Shown: one piece after another, positions 10,737 through 22,113 of the stretch
Position numbering within the stretch: the first letter of the stretch is position 1
How the letters are laid out: the number at the start of each line of letters is the position of its first letter
Assembly: GCF_000003815.2 (NCBI RefSeq)
Contig: NW_023365788.1
Coordinates: 1 to 64,000 of the forward strand
Length of the DNA stretch: 64,000 nucleotides
Reading direction: 5' to 3'
Source of the DNA: Branchiostoma floridae
Lineage: Eukaryota; Chordata; Leptocardii; Amphioxiformes; Branchiostomatidae
The notes under the pieces: model-generated
Databases searched by the model: none
What the model was told of the DNA's origin: nothing
The model's input: only the letters and a program-made list of their open reading frames with translations
Program-made: the position numbers and the translations under genes

Positions 10737-11066
10737 CTCCAAGCAGATCCTACAATGGCATAAGATAGTACCAAACTGGCCAGGAGATAGTCAGCCAAGA
10801 GGTGACCATTTGCCATGTAGATACATGATACAATACAGATACAATACAATCAGGCTGGCGACAAGTGCTGGTCAGTGGTGTAAGTCGCTCGTAAAATCAT
10901 TAGCACATGGCATCAGGGAGGGGCAGCAACACCATTGTTGAATAGAAATGCTCCTCCCTGTTTCAGTGCAGGCAGATCCCCGGTAGCGAAACACACTCCT
11001 AAGCCGGCTTCACTCCTCTGCCAGCTTTTGATACTATCTTATGCTACCGTAGGATCTGCTTGGAGA
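10737..11066. mobile_element. MITE, CTCCAAGCAGATCCTAC ends
   Basis: The left arm CTCCAAGCAGATCCTACAAT and the inverted right arm (GTAGGATCTGCTTGGAG) flank about 330 bp. Arms match over about 35 bp (GCATAAGATAGTA). No coding potential. Confidence 0.75.
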
Positions 11067-12820
11067 TTAATATAAACCCATTATATTCGGCATTCTGGTA
11101 TCTTAGACAGACATGTATTTAGCCATGAAGTATGCATATTAAGAATGGATATATACGTAATGAGGAAAATCTACTATTACAACGTTTTCCATAATGGGAA
11201 GTTTAATAACATGTGACATTTGTAGTTTATGACAGGCGGAACATTTACGAGTGACAATTATGCAAACTAGGGTCTAATTTGCATAGTTCATGCGAGCATC
11301 CCATAATTTCTTAGTAAGTGACGTGAATGCCTAACAAGTTCCAAGATAAAACAAGAAGTATACAAAAACTGAATGTTTCATGGAGATATGAGATCTCCGA
11401 ACTCTTCTGTTTTACGTAGGGCACGCAGAGGGGCAGGTGACACTTGGAAAGCTGTGCTTCTTGTTTCTGCTATTCTGGACCAGAGTAATGTGTGGCACCG
11501 CGCGCTGTTACATCAAAGGAGGTTAAGATTTTGCTTCCATATTTGAGACATTTTTACTATTCCCTCGGGCCTGGTCAGTCTTCATTTCGGAAAGTTTTTC
11601 TGGCCATTTTGAAATTAAACCATATATAGAGGCCCGGGTCCCATTGAAATCTGTGTGGGTAGTTATATATACGATAACAGTTGTTCTTGAGGATTAGTCT
11701 CGTTTCATAAGCATTGTTAGTCGCGCTTCTAATTACAGAACTATCCAAACAGTCATCTTAGTATTCCCACGGGCGGGGCTAGGATTCAAGCTACGTGGTT
11801 GGTCAGAAATATCACGTGACAGGCAGAAGGACACAAATAGCTTAGTATTTTTCCATCCTTAGTTTCTCGACCCCTCCAAGACAAGACGTATTTCTAGAAG
11901 CGTCCTTTACCTAGGTCACCGCCAGAGACATCTATCCCTACTCGGTATGTACCGGTTGCTTCAAAGTGTTTGCATGTTTTAGATACTGATCAGTTTAATT
12001 TTTGGTAACGTTGTAGTTGATATAACGGTGAATGTTGAGAGACAGACACGTGTCTTTGTACTGGTGGAAGAACACAATCGCACCTGTCGGAATCGGGGGA
12101 GGGCAATGCAGAAAAAAGACGTTGTAGTTGGGGGGGGGGGGGGTTAATGCTTCCATAATACTGCAGTACGGCATATAAGACGTTTCGAACTGTGTTTAAG
12201 TGGACAATTGGGTGCCGTTAGTAGGTAAAATAGACGTTTTGTGAGCTTTGTTGATCGTACTGAGAGCTAGAGGTCCGACATTAATCTGCGGTAAATGTAA
12301 AGCCACATGTAAATTGTAAACTTTAAGATGGTACTGACATGTCGAAGTGTTCGTTTCAGATATTTTCTTCGTCTTGATATTTTCCTTTTTTTAAGTAAAA
12401 CATGAAGAGGCTTGAGGTCACCTTAAAATCAAATATGTGTATCAGGTGTAATGTTTATAGAGATTAACAATGGTTGTAAAATGGTGATGAATTTCCCCCG
12501 CCTTTTTATGGCTATTACTGACTTTGTTGGGCGCGGTCATAAGTTTTTTTTCTGACTACCTTTTTTCGAAATAAGTCACATGTATAGGTCAGAGGTCGGA
12601 ATATCTGCTGGGTGCAACTACGATTGAATGGTCAAATATTTATGACAACTAAACATGACAACTTTGAACCCCGACAAATTTAGCAACAATTTATCATCTT
12701 TACAAATTCAACGAAATATTCATTAAAAAGATCGGGTTGAATTGTAACAAGACAAAAACCACATTGCGCCGGTGTTCAGTAACCGAAGTGTTTTACTTTT
12801 CGTTTTGGGCGACGAGCCTC
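11067..12820. other. Intergenic stretch; possible promoter and 5' UTR exon of the CBM gene
   Basis: No coding exon is recognised. Around 11785-11815 a CCAAT-type motif (inverted, GGTTGGTCAG) and a CACGTGAC E-box lie upstream of a possible non-coding exon ending at a donor (CTACTCG|GTATGT, about 11943). The first coding exon of the CBM gene at 15322 is preceded by a good splice acceptor, so an upstream exon must exist; this is one candidate, not proof. A poly-G tract is at 12131-12143. Confidence 0.35.
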
Positions 12821-12920
12821 AATGTTAAGGAAATATACTTTGCTAATAACCATGTGTATGAATTTGTTTTGTTCGTACGTGCACCCAATTTTCACAATAA
12901 GCACTGATAATGTGTTTCTA

Positions 12921-13075
12921 GGGTCCTACGGCGTGTCTGCGTGCTACAATATCCGCCGGATTCCCTACGAGTTCGTACGGAGGCGGTACTTTAACAATAC
13001 CACTTACGGATTCCGAAAGATTGCCCACGTTTTGGCACGTAGACAGCACGGCGGGTTGTGCCTTAATAGCTTTAG
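12921..13075. mobile_element. Partial copy of the 10044-10365 MITE
   Basis: Shares GGATTCCCTACGAGTTCGTA and TTGCCCACGTTTTGGCACGT with the copy near 10250-10330. The left half is missing. Confidence 0.65.
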
Positions 13076-13194
13076 ACTAACCGGTACAACGCGTAGACAG
13101 CTGCAGCTTACAAATTGCAATATGCAAGTTAAAATGGAAATATTTTCGATACTCAAGTCTGCCAGGCTTATTCCCTCATTCAACTTTCTACTCT

Positions 13195-13320
13195 CCATGC
13201 AGAGGTTGGTGGGGAAGATTGTGACCTTTTTCTCATGCCCCCCTTTTCTGCCCGTACTCCCCTTATAGATAGACTTTTGGGAAAATGGTCACAATTTTCC
13301 CACCAACCCCTGCGTGGACA
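13195..13320. mobile_element. Short MITE, TCCATGCAGAGGTTG ends
   Basis: The left arm CCATGCAGAGGTTGGTGGGG is inverted at CCCACCAACCCCTGCGTGG. A homologous unit is at 19028-19165 (both contain TGTGACCTTTTTCTCATGCC). Confidence 0.75.
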
Positions 13321-13347
13321 ATATACATTTCCCGAACTTATAGGTTA

Positions 13348-13901
13348 GGCCACAGCAAGTACATATGGATGACATCCTCTGCAGACGGCAAAAAAAGTGA
13401 GATAGGGCGAAAAAAAAAAACAAGATGGGTGAAAAAAAAAGATGGCTAAATTTTCCAAATATACGCACTAAATGTAAACAAAAAAGAATCGAAGCGACGA
13501 AACATGGTATCACAGCCTACAAGCCAGGCATTCATTTCTGTATTCACGACGTGTACTAGACTAAGTGTAGCAAAGGTGACACTAGTGTGGTAGACTGGTA
13601 TCACTTACCAACATGGCAACAACACGCATGGCTTCCATGTTGGGACCACTTTAATAACTATCTAATTAGATATATTTTGAGTTTCACTTCTATAACTACA
13701 ATCATGGCTACCTGGCTAGTGTCACTTCAACAAGTGCAACCATTAGCCTACAACACAACATATTTGCCCATTTTGGTACTTTCTCGTCATGTTGACCATC
13801 TATATCTCCGAAGGAAAAAAAAAATCTTGTTTTTTTTTCTGAAATCAGGCAAAAATTAATGCGCGCGCTGATGTCATCCATAAAATTTACTTGCTGTGGC
13901 C
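13348..13901. mobile_element. PIF/Harbinger-like MITE, copy 2
   Basis: GGCCACAGCAAGTA left end and inverted right end; flanks TTA (left) and TGA (right). The body is homologous to 2045-2577 and 51099-51685 (for example CACTAGTGTGGTAGACTGGT). Confidence 0.85.
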
Positions 13902-13946
13902 TGACTACGGTAAAGAGGGTTCACTCCTGACTCCTGAGGAAATATA

Positions 13947-14355
13947 CACCTTTCTCATGCGGCGGCCATGATAGATCGAAGACGAGGTCAATGAGGCAAA
14001 CAGACAAAACTAATTTGTAAAATCAGTTCCAATTTAGTTTTCCCCCAAACTACACAAATTCTCACAATATAAGATCAAACTACTAATGTTATAACTAGTG
14101 TTATGGACCGAAAGACGTAGCCAATTTAGACAAAAGACAATTCAGAGTAGCGTAGACGGATTCCATAGCTTTAGGAGATGCAAAATAAAAACATAATAAT
14201 GCAAATATTTGACGGACATGCAGCAGTTCTCTTGTTGGTCGATTTTCTAATTACCAGACTATCTTTGGTTGAACTGCTAATTATGATGGACAGTCTTTTG
14301 TTTGCCTCGTTGAATTCGTTTTAGATCTATCATGGCCGCCGCGTGAGAAAGGTGT
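13947..14355. mobile_element. MITE with ACACCTTTCTCATGCGGCGG ends, intact copy
   Basis: The TIR continues CCATGATAGATC and is inverted at 14325-14355. This uninterrupted copy is the reference for the split copy at 31726-35823; a third, 5'-truncated copy is at about 36650-36888. Confidence 0.85.
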
Positions 14356-14389
14356 ATTATAGTGGGTGAACAATAATATTCCTTTCTTG

Positions 14390-14959
14390 TATTCCTTTAT
14401 TCCGATACCCTTTAGCCCTATTTAGGGCTAGTCTACCAGGGTTCATATGAAACAATGAAACATACATAAACAAACGCAAATATATACTCAAACATACATG
14501 TATATATACAAACAGATAACAATAGATACACAATCATTAAAAAAACTATTGGCTTGAGAAGACTTGATACATTGCCTTTTTAAAGGGTGAGATGTTGGGC
14601 AGGGATTTGATGTATGGTGGTAGGTCATTCCAAAGACTGATGGCACGGTAGAGAAAAGTTCGCTTTTTTGAGTTTGTTTTTGGCTTAGGAAGTTTAAAAC
14701 TGAAGGAGTTGGATAATCTAGTTGAATATGTGTGGGTAGAATGGACAGGAATAATGGAACTATAAATGTTATGGGGCTCCTTACTGACAAGTATTCTGAA
14801 AAACATAGTCAATGTGCTGATGGCGAATCTTTCTCTTACCATGGGCCAACCCAAGTTTGAATGCATTTGCTGAACAGGTGTTTCTAGTGGACATTTAAGC
14901 ACCAATCTACAGGCTCTGTTCTGTACAACCTGGAGCTTTCGAGCATTTGATTCAGACAT
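14390..14959 (-). mobile_element. LINE 3' end (ORF2 C-terminus and 3' UTR)
   Basis: The minus-strand frame 14959-14546 encodes RKLQVVQNRACRLVLK near the start and FLYRAISLWNDLP near the end. These are hallmarks of the region after the reverse transcriptase domain in CR1/L2/Jockey-type non-LTR elements. The truncated start (a Ser-rich segment) has no upstream RT domain in the window, so this is a 5'-truncated copy. Downstream is a short 3' UTR. Confidence 0.75.
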
Positions 14960-15335
14960 GTTTGCTAGAACTGGGAGACAGTACTGTGCTACTGATAATA
15001 CAAGTGCGCATAAAACCGTTTTGCTGTTCGCAGCTGTATCTCCCGATCCATTTGATGCATTCGTATGTAGTTTGGCATATATATATATATATGCGTATGT
15101 CGTCTTGCCGTATGTGCGAGATGATGCACGTTATTTACCTTACACCGTAGCCGTATATATTGATAAATACTGTAATATTTCAGAAACCACCCGAATTGTG
15201 TCACGGTGCCTGACTTTTGTGGGCATTTAGAGATCGCCAAATTCGTTGTTGGATCAATATTCTCGCAATGTGTCAGGTGTATGTATACCGCACTGATGTA
15301 TTTATCATCTTCTGCTTCTAGTATTTATCTACCTA

Positions 15336-18300
15336 ATGTCGAGCTACACTGTGATGAAAGGCCCCCTGGCGGAAAAGTTTGAAGGTGCAGGTCACCACGA
15401 CCATGGAGATGCCACGTCCCAGGTAAGGCTGAGGTCACTTCGATTTTATTATCAAAGCATGGACTCCAACAGAGCATCAATACTCTGGAAATATATTGTA
15501 ATAATTGGAAACTAACTGTTTATGTGTCTAAAACGAAAATTATCATTTTATCTAAAGGTGCTACAAAGAAAATGTCAAAAGAATTCTATATTTATAATAA
15601 TGTAATAGAACTATTAGAAGTCACAGACAGTTACACCTACCTTGGTATACCTCTTACGTCCTCAGGTAACTTTAAAACGGCTAGAAATTTTCTAAAACCA
15701 AAGCTATGAGAGCTATATTCAAATTAAGAGTCATTGTACGAGAAAACCAGGCAAAACCAGGCAGAGGCCGGAAGATGGGGGTCGGCCAAATCGACTCAAA
15801 CTTTTTATGTACATGTGTGATAGGTATGTGGAACTATGAACAGCCCTATAGTTAACACCCTCCAGCTATTTTTCATTATAGCGTTCTGGGACCCCCCCCC
15901 CCCTCAGAGACCCTCTAAAATCCATCTATCTATATGTATGATTCTACATTCTTTACTGGGAGGTTTGACTTCTTTTTTGGAGGCAGTGGCTGATGAAAAG
16001 TCACACGTCTTTAATGAATAGTGGGTTGCTCTGTGATTTTAACAGGAATGCAGTTTTTTGGAGGTCATATACGGTGTATGTTTGATCATTTTATAGCTGC
16101 TTTGTACAATTTATAGTGTGGTCAAAAACTTTTTAACGTTTTTTTAAGGGATAAAAATTAAAAGATTACCAAAGCAGAATGGCCTAAACTGTGAACAAGT
16201 CTCTAAAGACATACGAACTACCGAAAATAGTTTCATCAGGTTGGTAGAATATAGGATATAGGAGAATTCTTTATATTACGAGGGGGGATACAAGCTTAGC
16301 CAGGTTTGGGATTGTTTTCTCACCGCAAAAGCGCCACCTACATCGGCTACATATAGCGGTGAGAAGCAGAACTCCAGTTAGAAGCTCTGACGAAGGTGTC
16401 TGAGAGACATAGAAACGTAAGCAATGTAAGTACCTGCTAGCTGGTTGTGTAATAAGAATTCTCGTATATCCAACATGCGAACTTGTCCAGGTGAGCATAA
16501 TCATGTTGACTAAACATGTATTAATATTAATATTCCTCCTCAGATGTTGCTGGAGGAATGGAACACCACGTGGCCTGTGAGAATAGTCTGGAATGGACAT
16601 CTTGATGAAGAGACGTACATCGTCGGGAGTTGGGATTCTTGGAAGAGCTGGAATAAAGTCACCAAAATGTAAGATCATGTCACAGTTATCATCATCAGGA
16701 TATATATGCTTATGTCTCAATTACACCTGTGCCCGTCAGGGATGTAGCCCCGACCGGGCTCCGTAGCCACAAATTTGTCCAGGTGGACTGCCGGATACCG
16801 GGGGTAACCCTCGGTGTTTCCTGCGGGTAGTCATGGCGCCTATTTGTTACCGGGTCCCGGTTTCATTTTAAATCAGATCTGACTTAATATATAAGTTCAA
16901 CCCGGTGCCCTAGAGCTACAATATGTCCACAAGGCCACGTAGGGGTCACGCACGAAAGTGCAAAAAAAAATAAAAAAGCCCGTGAACTACCCGGCAGGGC
17001 CCCTTTTTTCATTAACTCACAGGGCATACCGATCCCTTCGAATGTCGGACACTTCGGCACATGTACACTTCGTTCCCCTGGCAATCAGGACATTTCGGCC
17101 CCAAGCCGAGTACACTTCGGCCCCAAGCCAAGGACACTTCGGCCCTGGGTCCAGTCCACAAAATACAAAGTACAACCTGCTAGTTGAAATTGTCTGACAA
17201 AGAAACGCGGCCTCTACTGAGAATAATCTTGATTTTACAGGAGAGCGTGTTGCTTGTTTCAGATGTAACTGGTAGGTAAGTGTGCTTGCTATGTTTCAAG
17301 ACTTATTTATTTGTTTCAAGACTTAATGCTCAATATATTCTACCGTTGCCTTTCATATATCTTTTCGATTAATTTGTACACTGCATAGCATGCCCACGCA
17401 CATAAGAACTAGCGGGGCCGAAGTGTCCTCTGAGCCAGGGCCGAAGTGTCCTCGGCCTGGGGCCGAAGTGTCCTGGACTTGGGGCCGAAATGTCCGGGCC
17501 GAAGTGTCCATGTGCCGAACTGTCCTGATACCATCCCTCTGTTCTTAGCCTGTAGTCCACCAGGACTTGTAATTTGGTGAAAGTGTCTTCTTTGTAACAA
17601 ATGGAAGAGTCTGTAATTTTCACACGATTAGAAAAGAGATGTATGGTGCAAACATGTCAAAATGTACCCAAATCTAGTCTCTACCAGACTCCGGATCGCT
17701 GGAAAAATCGTAGAAATGGAACAAATAGAGGAGTAAGCCGGCCAGGGGAATATAACCGGCCAGGGAACAGCACGCGATCCACGGATCGCGAGCTGGGCCC
17801 TGGCCGGTTATATTCCTCTCTATTTGTTCCATTTCTACGATTTTCCAGCGATCCGGAGTCTGGTAGAGACTACCCAAATCCAGCTTGTGTATTTCTAGTT
17901 TTTGCAGTGACCGTGACGAGGAGTCATACAAGGTTGAATTGGAACTCCCGGCTGGACTTTATGAATATAGATACAGGACCGCGAGTGGAAGTTGGTTCCA
18001 CAACCAGGACATGGTAAATACATGGTCATTATTGATTCTAACTTGTAGTCTATTTTTTTTTTTCTATTTTGCTTTTTGGACAGACGAGGACAATGTGGCA
18101 CTGCACTCGAGTTTGAAACTTATATCAACAGTGCCACATACACGGTACAGAAAGAAGGTAAAGGTAGTCTTTTACCTCCCCGACCGAAGTCAGGTACCCA
18201 TTTTTACACCTGGGTGAAGTGAGGAAGTGCCTTTCCCAAGGACACAACGTCGGCGGCACGGTGGGGATCGAACTAAGGACCTTTAGATTCCGAGCCGAAC

Positions 18301-19819
18301 GCTCTACCAGCTACACCACGCCCGATATGTAGTCTATTCAAAAGTCAGTTTAAACACTGCTGTGATAACTCAATTATTGTAAATATTGAGAACTTGCATT
18401 TGATCAACATGACGGAATCTACCATGGATTATTGAAAGAAATAAAAGGCAACATGATTATGCTTTGTATTTTTAAGATTAAAAACGTTCAGCTTTCCTGA
18501 AGGACATCCTAAAACTGTATCTGTTACTAGATATTTAGGATATTTTCACAAGTTACAATATTTGATTTCAAAGGGTTAACGCCAGTTCACCTTTATTCCG
18601 TTGTACCTAAAATGCAGGATATTTAGGGGTATCACGTAGATGGACGGTGGTTTCAAATTGCTTTTTTGTTCAACATATTGTAGTTTGAGACCACCGTCAG
18701 TCGACTTGATATCCCGAAATACCCTGGTATTGAATACAACGGATATAGGTTACCCTGCGAATAAAGGTGAACTAGCGTTAAGTGCATTAACTTGGGACGT
18801 AATTGGGAAAAGTTGAAAAATAATTGTCCTGCTTGTGTTTTTTGACAATTCTCAACTCTTCTGAGTACTTTGTAAGCCGTGCACAGAGCATGGAAATCTA
18901 AGGCTAACCTTATAACCTGGATAATGTTGTAGACAGTTTACATTTAACTGCATAATGCAAGTTAAAATGGAAATATTAAATGTTGAATATCCCTATACCA
19001 CGCAAGACTGAGGCTTATTTCCTCCTCTAGCTTGCAGAGGTTGATGGGAAAGTTTGTGACCTTTTTCTCATGCCCCCCTCCCATTTTCTGCCCTACATAA
19101 CGTTATAAGATTAAGATATTAAAGATGTCACAGTGTTCCCCAGCAACCTCTGTGTGGAGAGTCTACATTTCTCCACACGTTTATTTGATTATATGGATGG
19201 CATCCTCTGGGAACCTCAAAACCGTGTGCAAGGGTGTGAACTAAAAACGTTTGGCAAAAAAACAACAACATTAGGCTATCGTTGAAGAGGTTCATCAGTC
19301 ACGTATGTTTACAGTTACTATCAATTTTCTTTTAATAGTGACTATTTATTAAAGGTAGAGAACGTACATCCAAATTTTCGATGTCTATCAGTACATCTTG
19401 GACGCGGAGAATGGTCTAGTCTCAATCTCGTGAGGGGGGAGGGGGCAGGTGATCTACGCAAGCCTGGTCTAGTCTCGTATTCTTTCACGAGATCGAGACT
19501 AGACCATTCTCCGTGTCCAAGATGTACTGACAGACATCGAAAATTTGGAGGTACGTTCTTTACCTTTAATAAATAGTCACCGTTAGAAGAAAATTGATAG
19601 TAACTGAAAACATTAGGCATGTGAAACCAATACACATGATTGTGTGCTCAGGGTTTTAAATAACTTGTCTTTATCTTACTTCAGCCCACAACAATGAATC
19701 GCTTCGGAACGTTCAACAACATCTTGGATGTGCCAGCTGCGGCCACTCCGACCAACGAGGAGATGTCTGTTCCCACTGGCGACAGCTTTTGGAGTAGAAT
19801 GTTATCAATGGTTTATTGA
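15336..19819 (+). CDS. Stand-alone AMPK-beta-type glycogen-binding (CBM48) protein, 150 aa
   Basis: Four exons: 15336-15422, 16544-16668, 17908-18013 and 19685-19819 (TGA). All introns are GT/AG and the phases close exactly (0, 2, 0). The N-terminus is short and His-rich (GAGHHDHGDATSQ). Residues about 37-108 form the carbohydrate-binding fold: WPVRIVWNGHLDEETYIVGS, then WDSWKSWNKV, then ELPAGLYEYRYRTASGSWFH. The aromatic positions and 'GSWDSW..' match AMPK beta, where 'GSFNNW' binds glycogen. The tail RFGTFNNILDVP echoes the 'G..NNII.V' that closes the AMPK-beta CBM. No C-terminal ASC domain follows; the protein ends after SFWSRMLSMVY. It should therefore bind glycogen or starch-like glucans but not scaffold AMPK alpha/gamma. 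The coding exon begins at acceptor TTCTGCTTCTAG|T (15321), so a 5' UTR exon lies upstream. Confidence 0.85.
15440..15735 (+). mobile_element. LINE reverse-transcriptase fragment
   Basis: The plus-strand reading gives SKTKIIILSKGATKK, then VTDSYTYLGIPLTSSGNF, the 'KTK..(V/I)F...' and 'YLGI' region at the end of the RT domain in CR1/L2-type elements. It is short and interrupted by a stop, in intron 1 of the CBM gene. Confidence 0.7.
17035..17530. repeat. Inverted clusters of GGACACTTCGGCC units
   Basis: At 17045-17150 several CACTTCGGCC units point one way; at 17413-17526 the same unit recurs inverted (GGCCGAAGTGTCC). The spacer is unrelated. Probably a TIR element with repeated ends, in intron 2 of the CBM gene. 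Confidence 0.65.
17675..17872. mobile_element. hAT-type MITE with exact 8-bp target duplication
   Basis: The ends TAGTCTCTACCAGACTCCGG are perfectly inverted over a long arm. Flanks are CCCAAATC at 17667-17674 and again at 17873-17880, an exact 8-bp duplication typical of hAT. It sits 35 bp upstream of CBM exon 3, next to the branch-point and polypyrimidine region. A related end remnant (GGAGTCTGGTAGAGACTAG) is at 63244-63262. Confidence 0.9.
18056..18327 (-). mobile_element. tRNA-derived SINE (minus strand)
   Basis: Read on the minus strand it begins GTGGTGTAGCTGGTAGAGCG (A-box-like) with AGTTCGATCCCC (B-box-like) about 40 bp on, then the body CCTTGGGAAAGGCACTTCC, CACCCAGGTGTAAAAATGGG, and an A-rich end. 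It lies in intron 3 of the CBM gene. It is not a functional tRNA: no acceptor stem pairing or CCA-type end is seen. Confidence 0.8.
18577..18780. mobile_element. MITE with TAACGCYAGTTCACCTTTAT ends, copy 2
   Basis: The left end AACGCCAGTTCACCTTTATT matches the inverse of AATAAAGGTGAACTAGCGTT. Inner inverted GACCACCGTC segments match copy 1 (4165-4378). Confidence 0.8.
19028..19165. mobile_element. Short MITE related to 13195-13320
   Basis: Contains GCAGAGGTTGATGGGAAAG, TGTGACCTTTTTCTCATGCC and the inverted right side CCCAGCAACCTCTGTGTGG. Confidence 0.65.
19310..19607. mobile_element. Long hairpin MITE
   Basis: Arms of about 100 bp (ACAGTTACTATCAATTTTCT at left; inverted at right) pair with few differences. 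The loop includes GGGGGGAGGGGGC. It ends about 78 bp before CBM exon 4. Confidence 0.8.
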
Positions 19820-20304
19820 GCAAAAGTTAGCCTGGAACCCAGCCATGTTCTGCTTTAGTCGCTTCTCATATAGATAGGTGTTGGCAGGAAGCAGAGCGAC
19901 CAAAGCACAACACTGCTGGATTCCAGGCTAGCAAAAGTGGCAACCAAAGCTAAATTGTTTCCTGCAACAAGTTAAAAGCAGAACTAGGGAATCATTTACT
20001 AGGAAAACTGTGCTACTAAAAACATGAATATACAGGGCAACATTACAATATTAAAATGTTTTGTCTGTTAACATGCTTATGTTATTGGCCAACATCATGA
20101 TATTGATTGGTCACAGTTTACAAATTTGATAAATGCTTTAAGTCTTGCCAAACGTCTATGAATGACATAGATAAGTCTCGTTTACCTCTGTATAAGTGCT
20201 CATACAAGTAGCCATACAGCACTACAATATTTGTATTTCCCGTCTAACTCAATGATTAACTTAACGCAAATGCCCAAAGCGTAACCCACTTGTACTTGTA
20301 CTGT

Positions 20305-20945
20305 ACAGCAATCTATATGTCAGAAAGCCGACAGCAATCTATATGTCAGAGAATTAACCGGCATCAATCTAGATGTCAGAGAGTTAGCGAACAGCAATCT
20401 AGATGTCAGAGAGTTAGCGAACAGCAATCTAGATATCAGAGAGTTAGCGAACAGCAATCTAGATATCAGAGAGTTAGCGAACAGCAATCTAGATGTCAGA
20501 GAGTTAGCGAACAGCAATGTAGATATCAGAGAGTTAGCGAACAGCAATCTAGATGTCAGAGAGTTAGCGAACAGCAATCTAGATATCAGAGAGTTAGCGA
20601 ACAGCAATCTAGATGTCAGAGAGTTAGCGAACAGCAATCTAGATATCAGAGAGTTAGCGAATAGCAATCTAGATATCAGAGAGTTAGCGAACAGCAATCT
20701 AGATGTCAGAGGGTTAGCGAACAGCAATCTAGATGTCAGAGACTTAGCCAACAGTAATGTAGCTGTCAGAGAGTAAGTCGACAGCAATCTAGCTGTCGGA
20801 GTGTTAGCGGGCAGCATTCTAGCTGTCGGAGAGTTAGGCAACAGCAATCTAGCCATCAGAGTGTTCGACGACAGCATTCTAGCTGTCGGAGAGTTAGGCA
20901 GCAGCAACCTAGCTGTCGTAGTGCCAGGCGACAGCAATCTTGATC
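20305..20945. repeat. 30-bp minisatellite, about 20 units
   Basis: The unit is GTCAGAGAGTTAGCGAACAG plus CAATCTAGAT. Central units are nearly identical and alternate between AGATGTCA and AGATATCA variants; outer units are diverged (about 20750-20945). Because the unit is a multiple of three, long frames stay open on both strands (QSRCQRVSEQ; LLFANSLTSR); I regard these as repeat artefacts. Confidence 0.95.
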
Positions 20946-21443
20946 GATGTCAGAGCTTCAGCGAAAGCAATTTAGTTTTTAGCCACCAGAGAGATGCCAG
21001 AGAGTCAATCTACAGAGAGTTAGCGACAGTAATCCAACCGTTAGAACTCGTCCAAATCAGAATATACTTTAATACATTTTATTTATTTATTTATTGAATT
21101 TTTCAGACAACTTGGTGTGCCATTCCAAGATGCTGAATTGGTTTTCAACGGGTCCAAAAAGGGAACAAAATCAATATCACAAAGAAGATGAACAAATAAG
21201 TAACAACCGATAAATTTGGTAACACATGCACAGGATGTTGTAGCATGATAGAGTAGTCTAAACAACAGAAAGTATGTAAACAAAATATGTGTTACATGAA
21301 AAACAAATACAAAAGCCAAAGAAAACAGACCAAAATCGTAATCCTTACTCATGTCAATTACCGGTCCATCTTCGAGAAAATTATCATATTTCACTCCATA
21401 CCGTAGTTAACGTTGTGGTCGGTATTTTGTGTAAATGTAACAT

Positions 21444-21450
21444 GCAAAAC

Positions 21451-21482
<32 letters not shown>

Positions 21483-21497
21483 TGTCTGTCTGTGTGC

Positions 21498-21541
<44 letters not shown>

Positions 21542-21720
21542 CTGAGTGTGTCAATGAGTGTCAGAGAGTGAGTGAGAGTGAGTGAGTGTGTCAATGACTG
21601 TGTGAGTGATCGAGTGAGTGAGTGTGAGTATGAGTGTGAGTGAGTGTGAGTGAGTGTGAGTGAGTGAGTGAGTGAGTGAGTGAGTGAGTGTGAGTGAGTG
21701 GGTGGAGTGAGTGAGTGAGG
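21444..21720. repeat. Compound simple repeat (TG)n-(AG)n-(GAGT)n
   Basis: TG tract, then GA tract at 21510-21537, then GAGT/GTGAGT tracts. No gene. Confidence 0.95.
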
Positions 21721-21724
21721 TACT

Positions 21725-22113
21725 GTGACACATCAATCAGTTACAAAAAGACTTCATTTTGGAAACCAAGAATTCTTTTTAATACAAATCCATTTTGCTT
21801 CCTTGTCTTCAAATAAATCTCCTAACAACGTCAAAAATAATAACTGTTGAAATACACTTGAAATATAGAATAATATATATAAATGTCAGCGATTACATCG
21901 CTTCAGTATAGGTACAGTATAACAAAACATTAAAAAATGTAATACTGAAGGTATTCTTTTTTTTTGAACGTATTCTGCATACTAATTTTCTAGGTGATTA
22001 TTATCATCATCTAAGCTGCCGTTTTGTTATTCAATATGAATATATTAAATAGTTGTTACTATCTGAAAAAAATACACCTGGTTCGCTGAAAAATGCCTCA
22101 TTATGAGCAATAT
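21725..22113 (-). other. Probable 3' UTR of the PPxY membrane-protein gene
   Basis: AT-rich sequence downstream of the TAA. A minus-strand ATTAAA variant (TTTAAT at about 21777) could be a poly(A) signal. Confidence 0.35.

Noticed and set aside
18285-18330. tRNA gene on the minus strand
   Set aside because: A- and B-box-like motifs belong to a SINE head; it continues into the SINE body and lacks a closed cloverleaf.
20290-20937. Long repetitive proteins across the 30-bp array (both strands)
   Set aside because: The frame stays open only because the unit is 30 bp; no start context, splice sites or domain. Also not a CRISPR array: no unique spacers between repeats.
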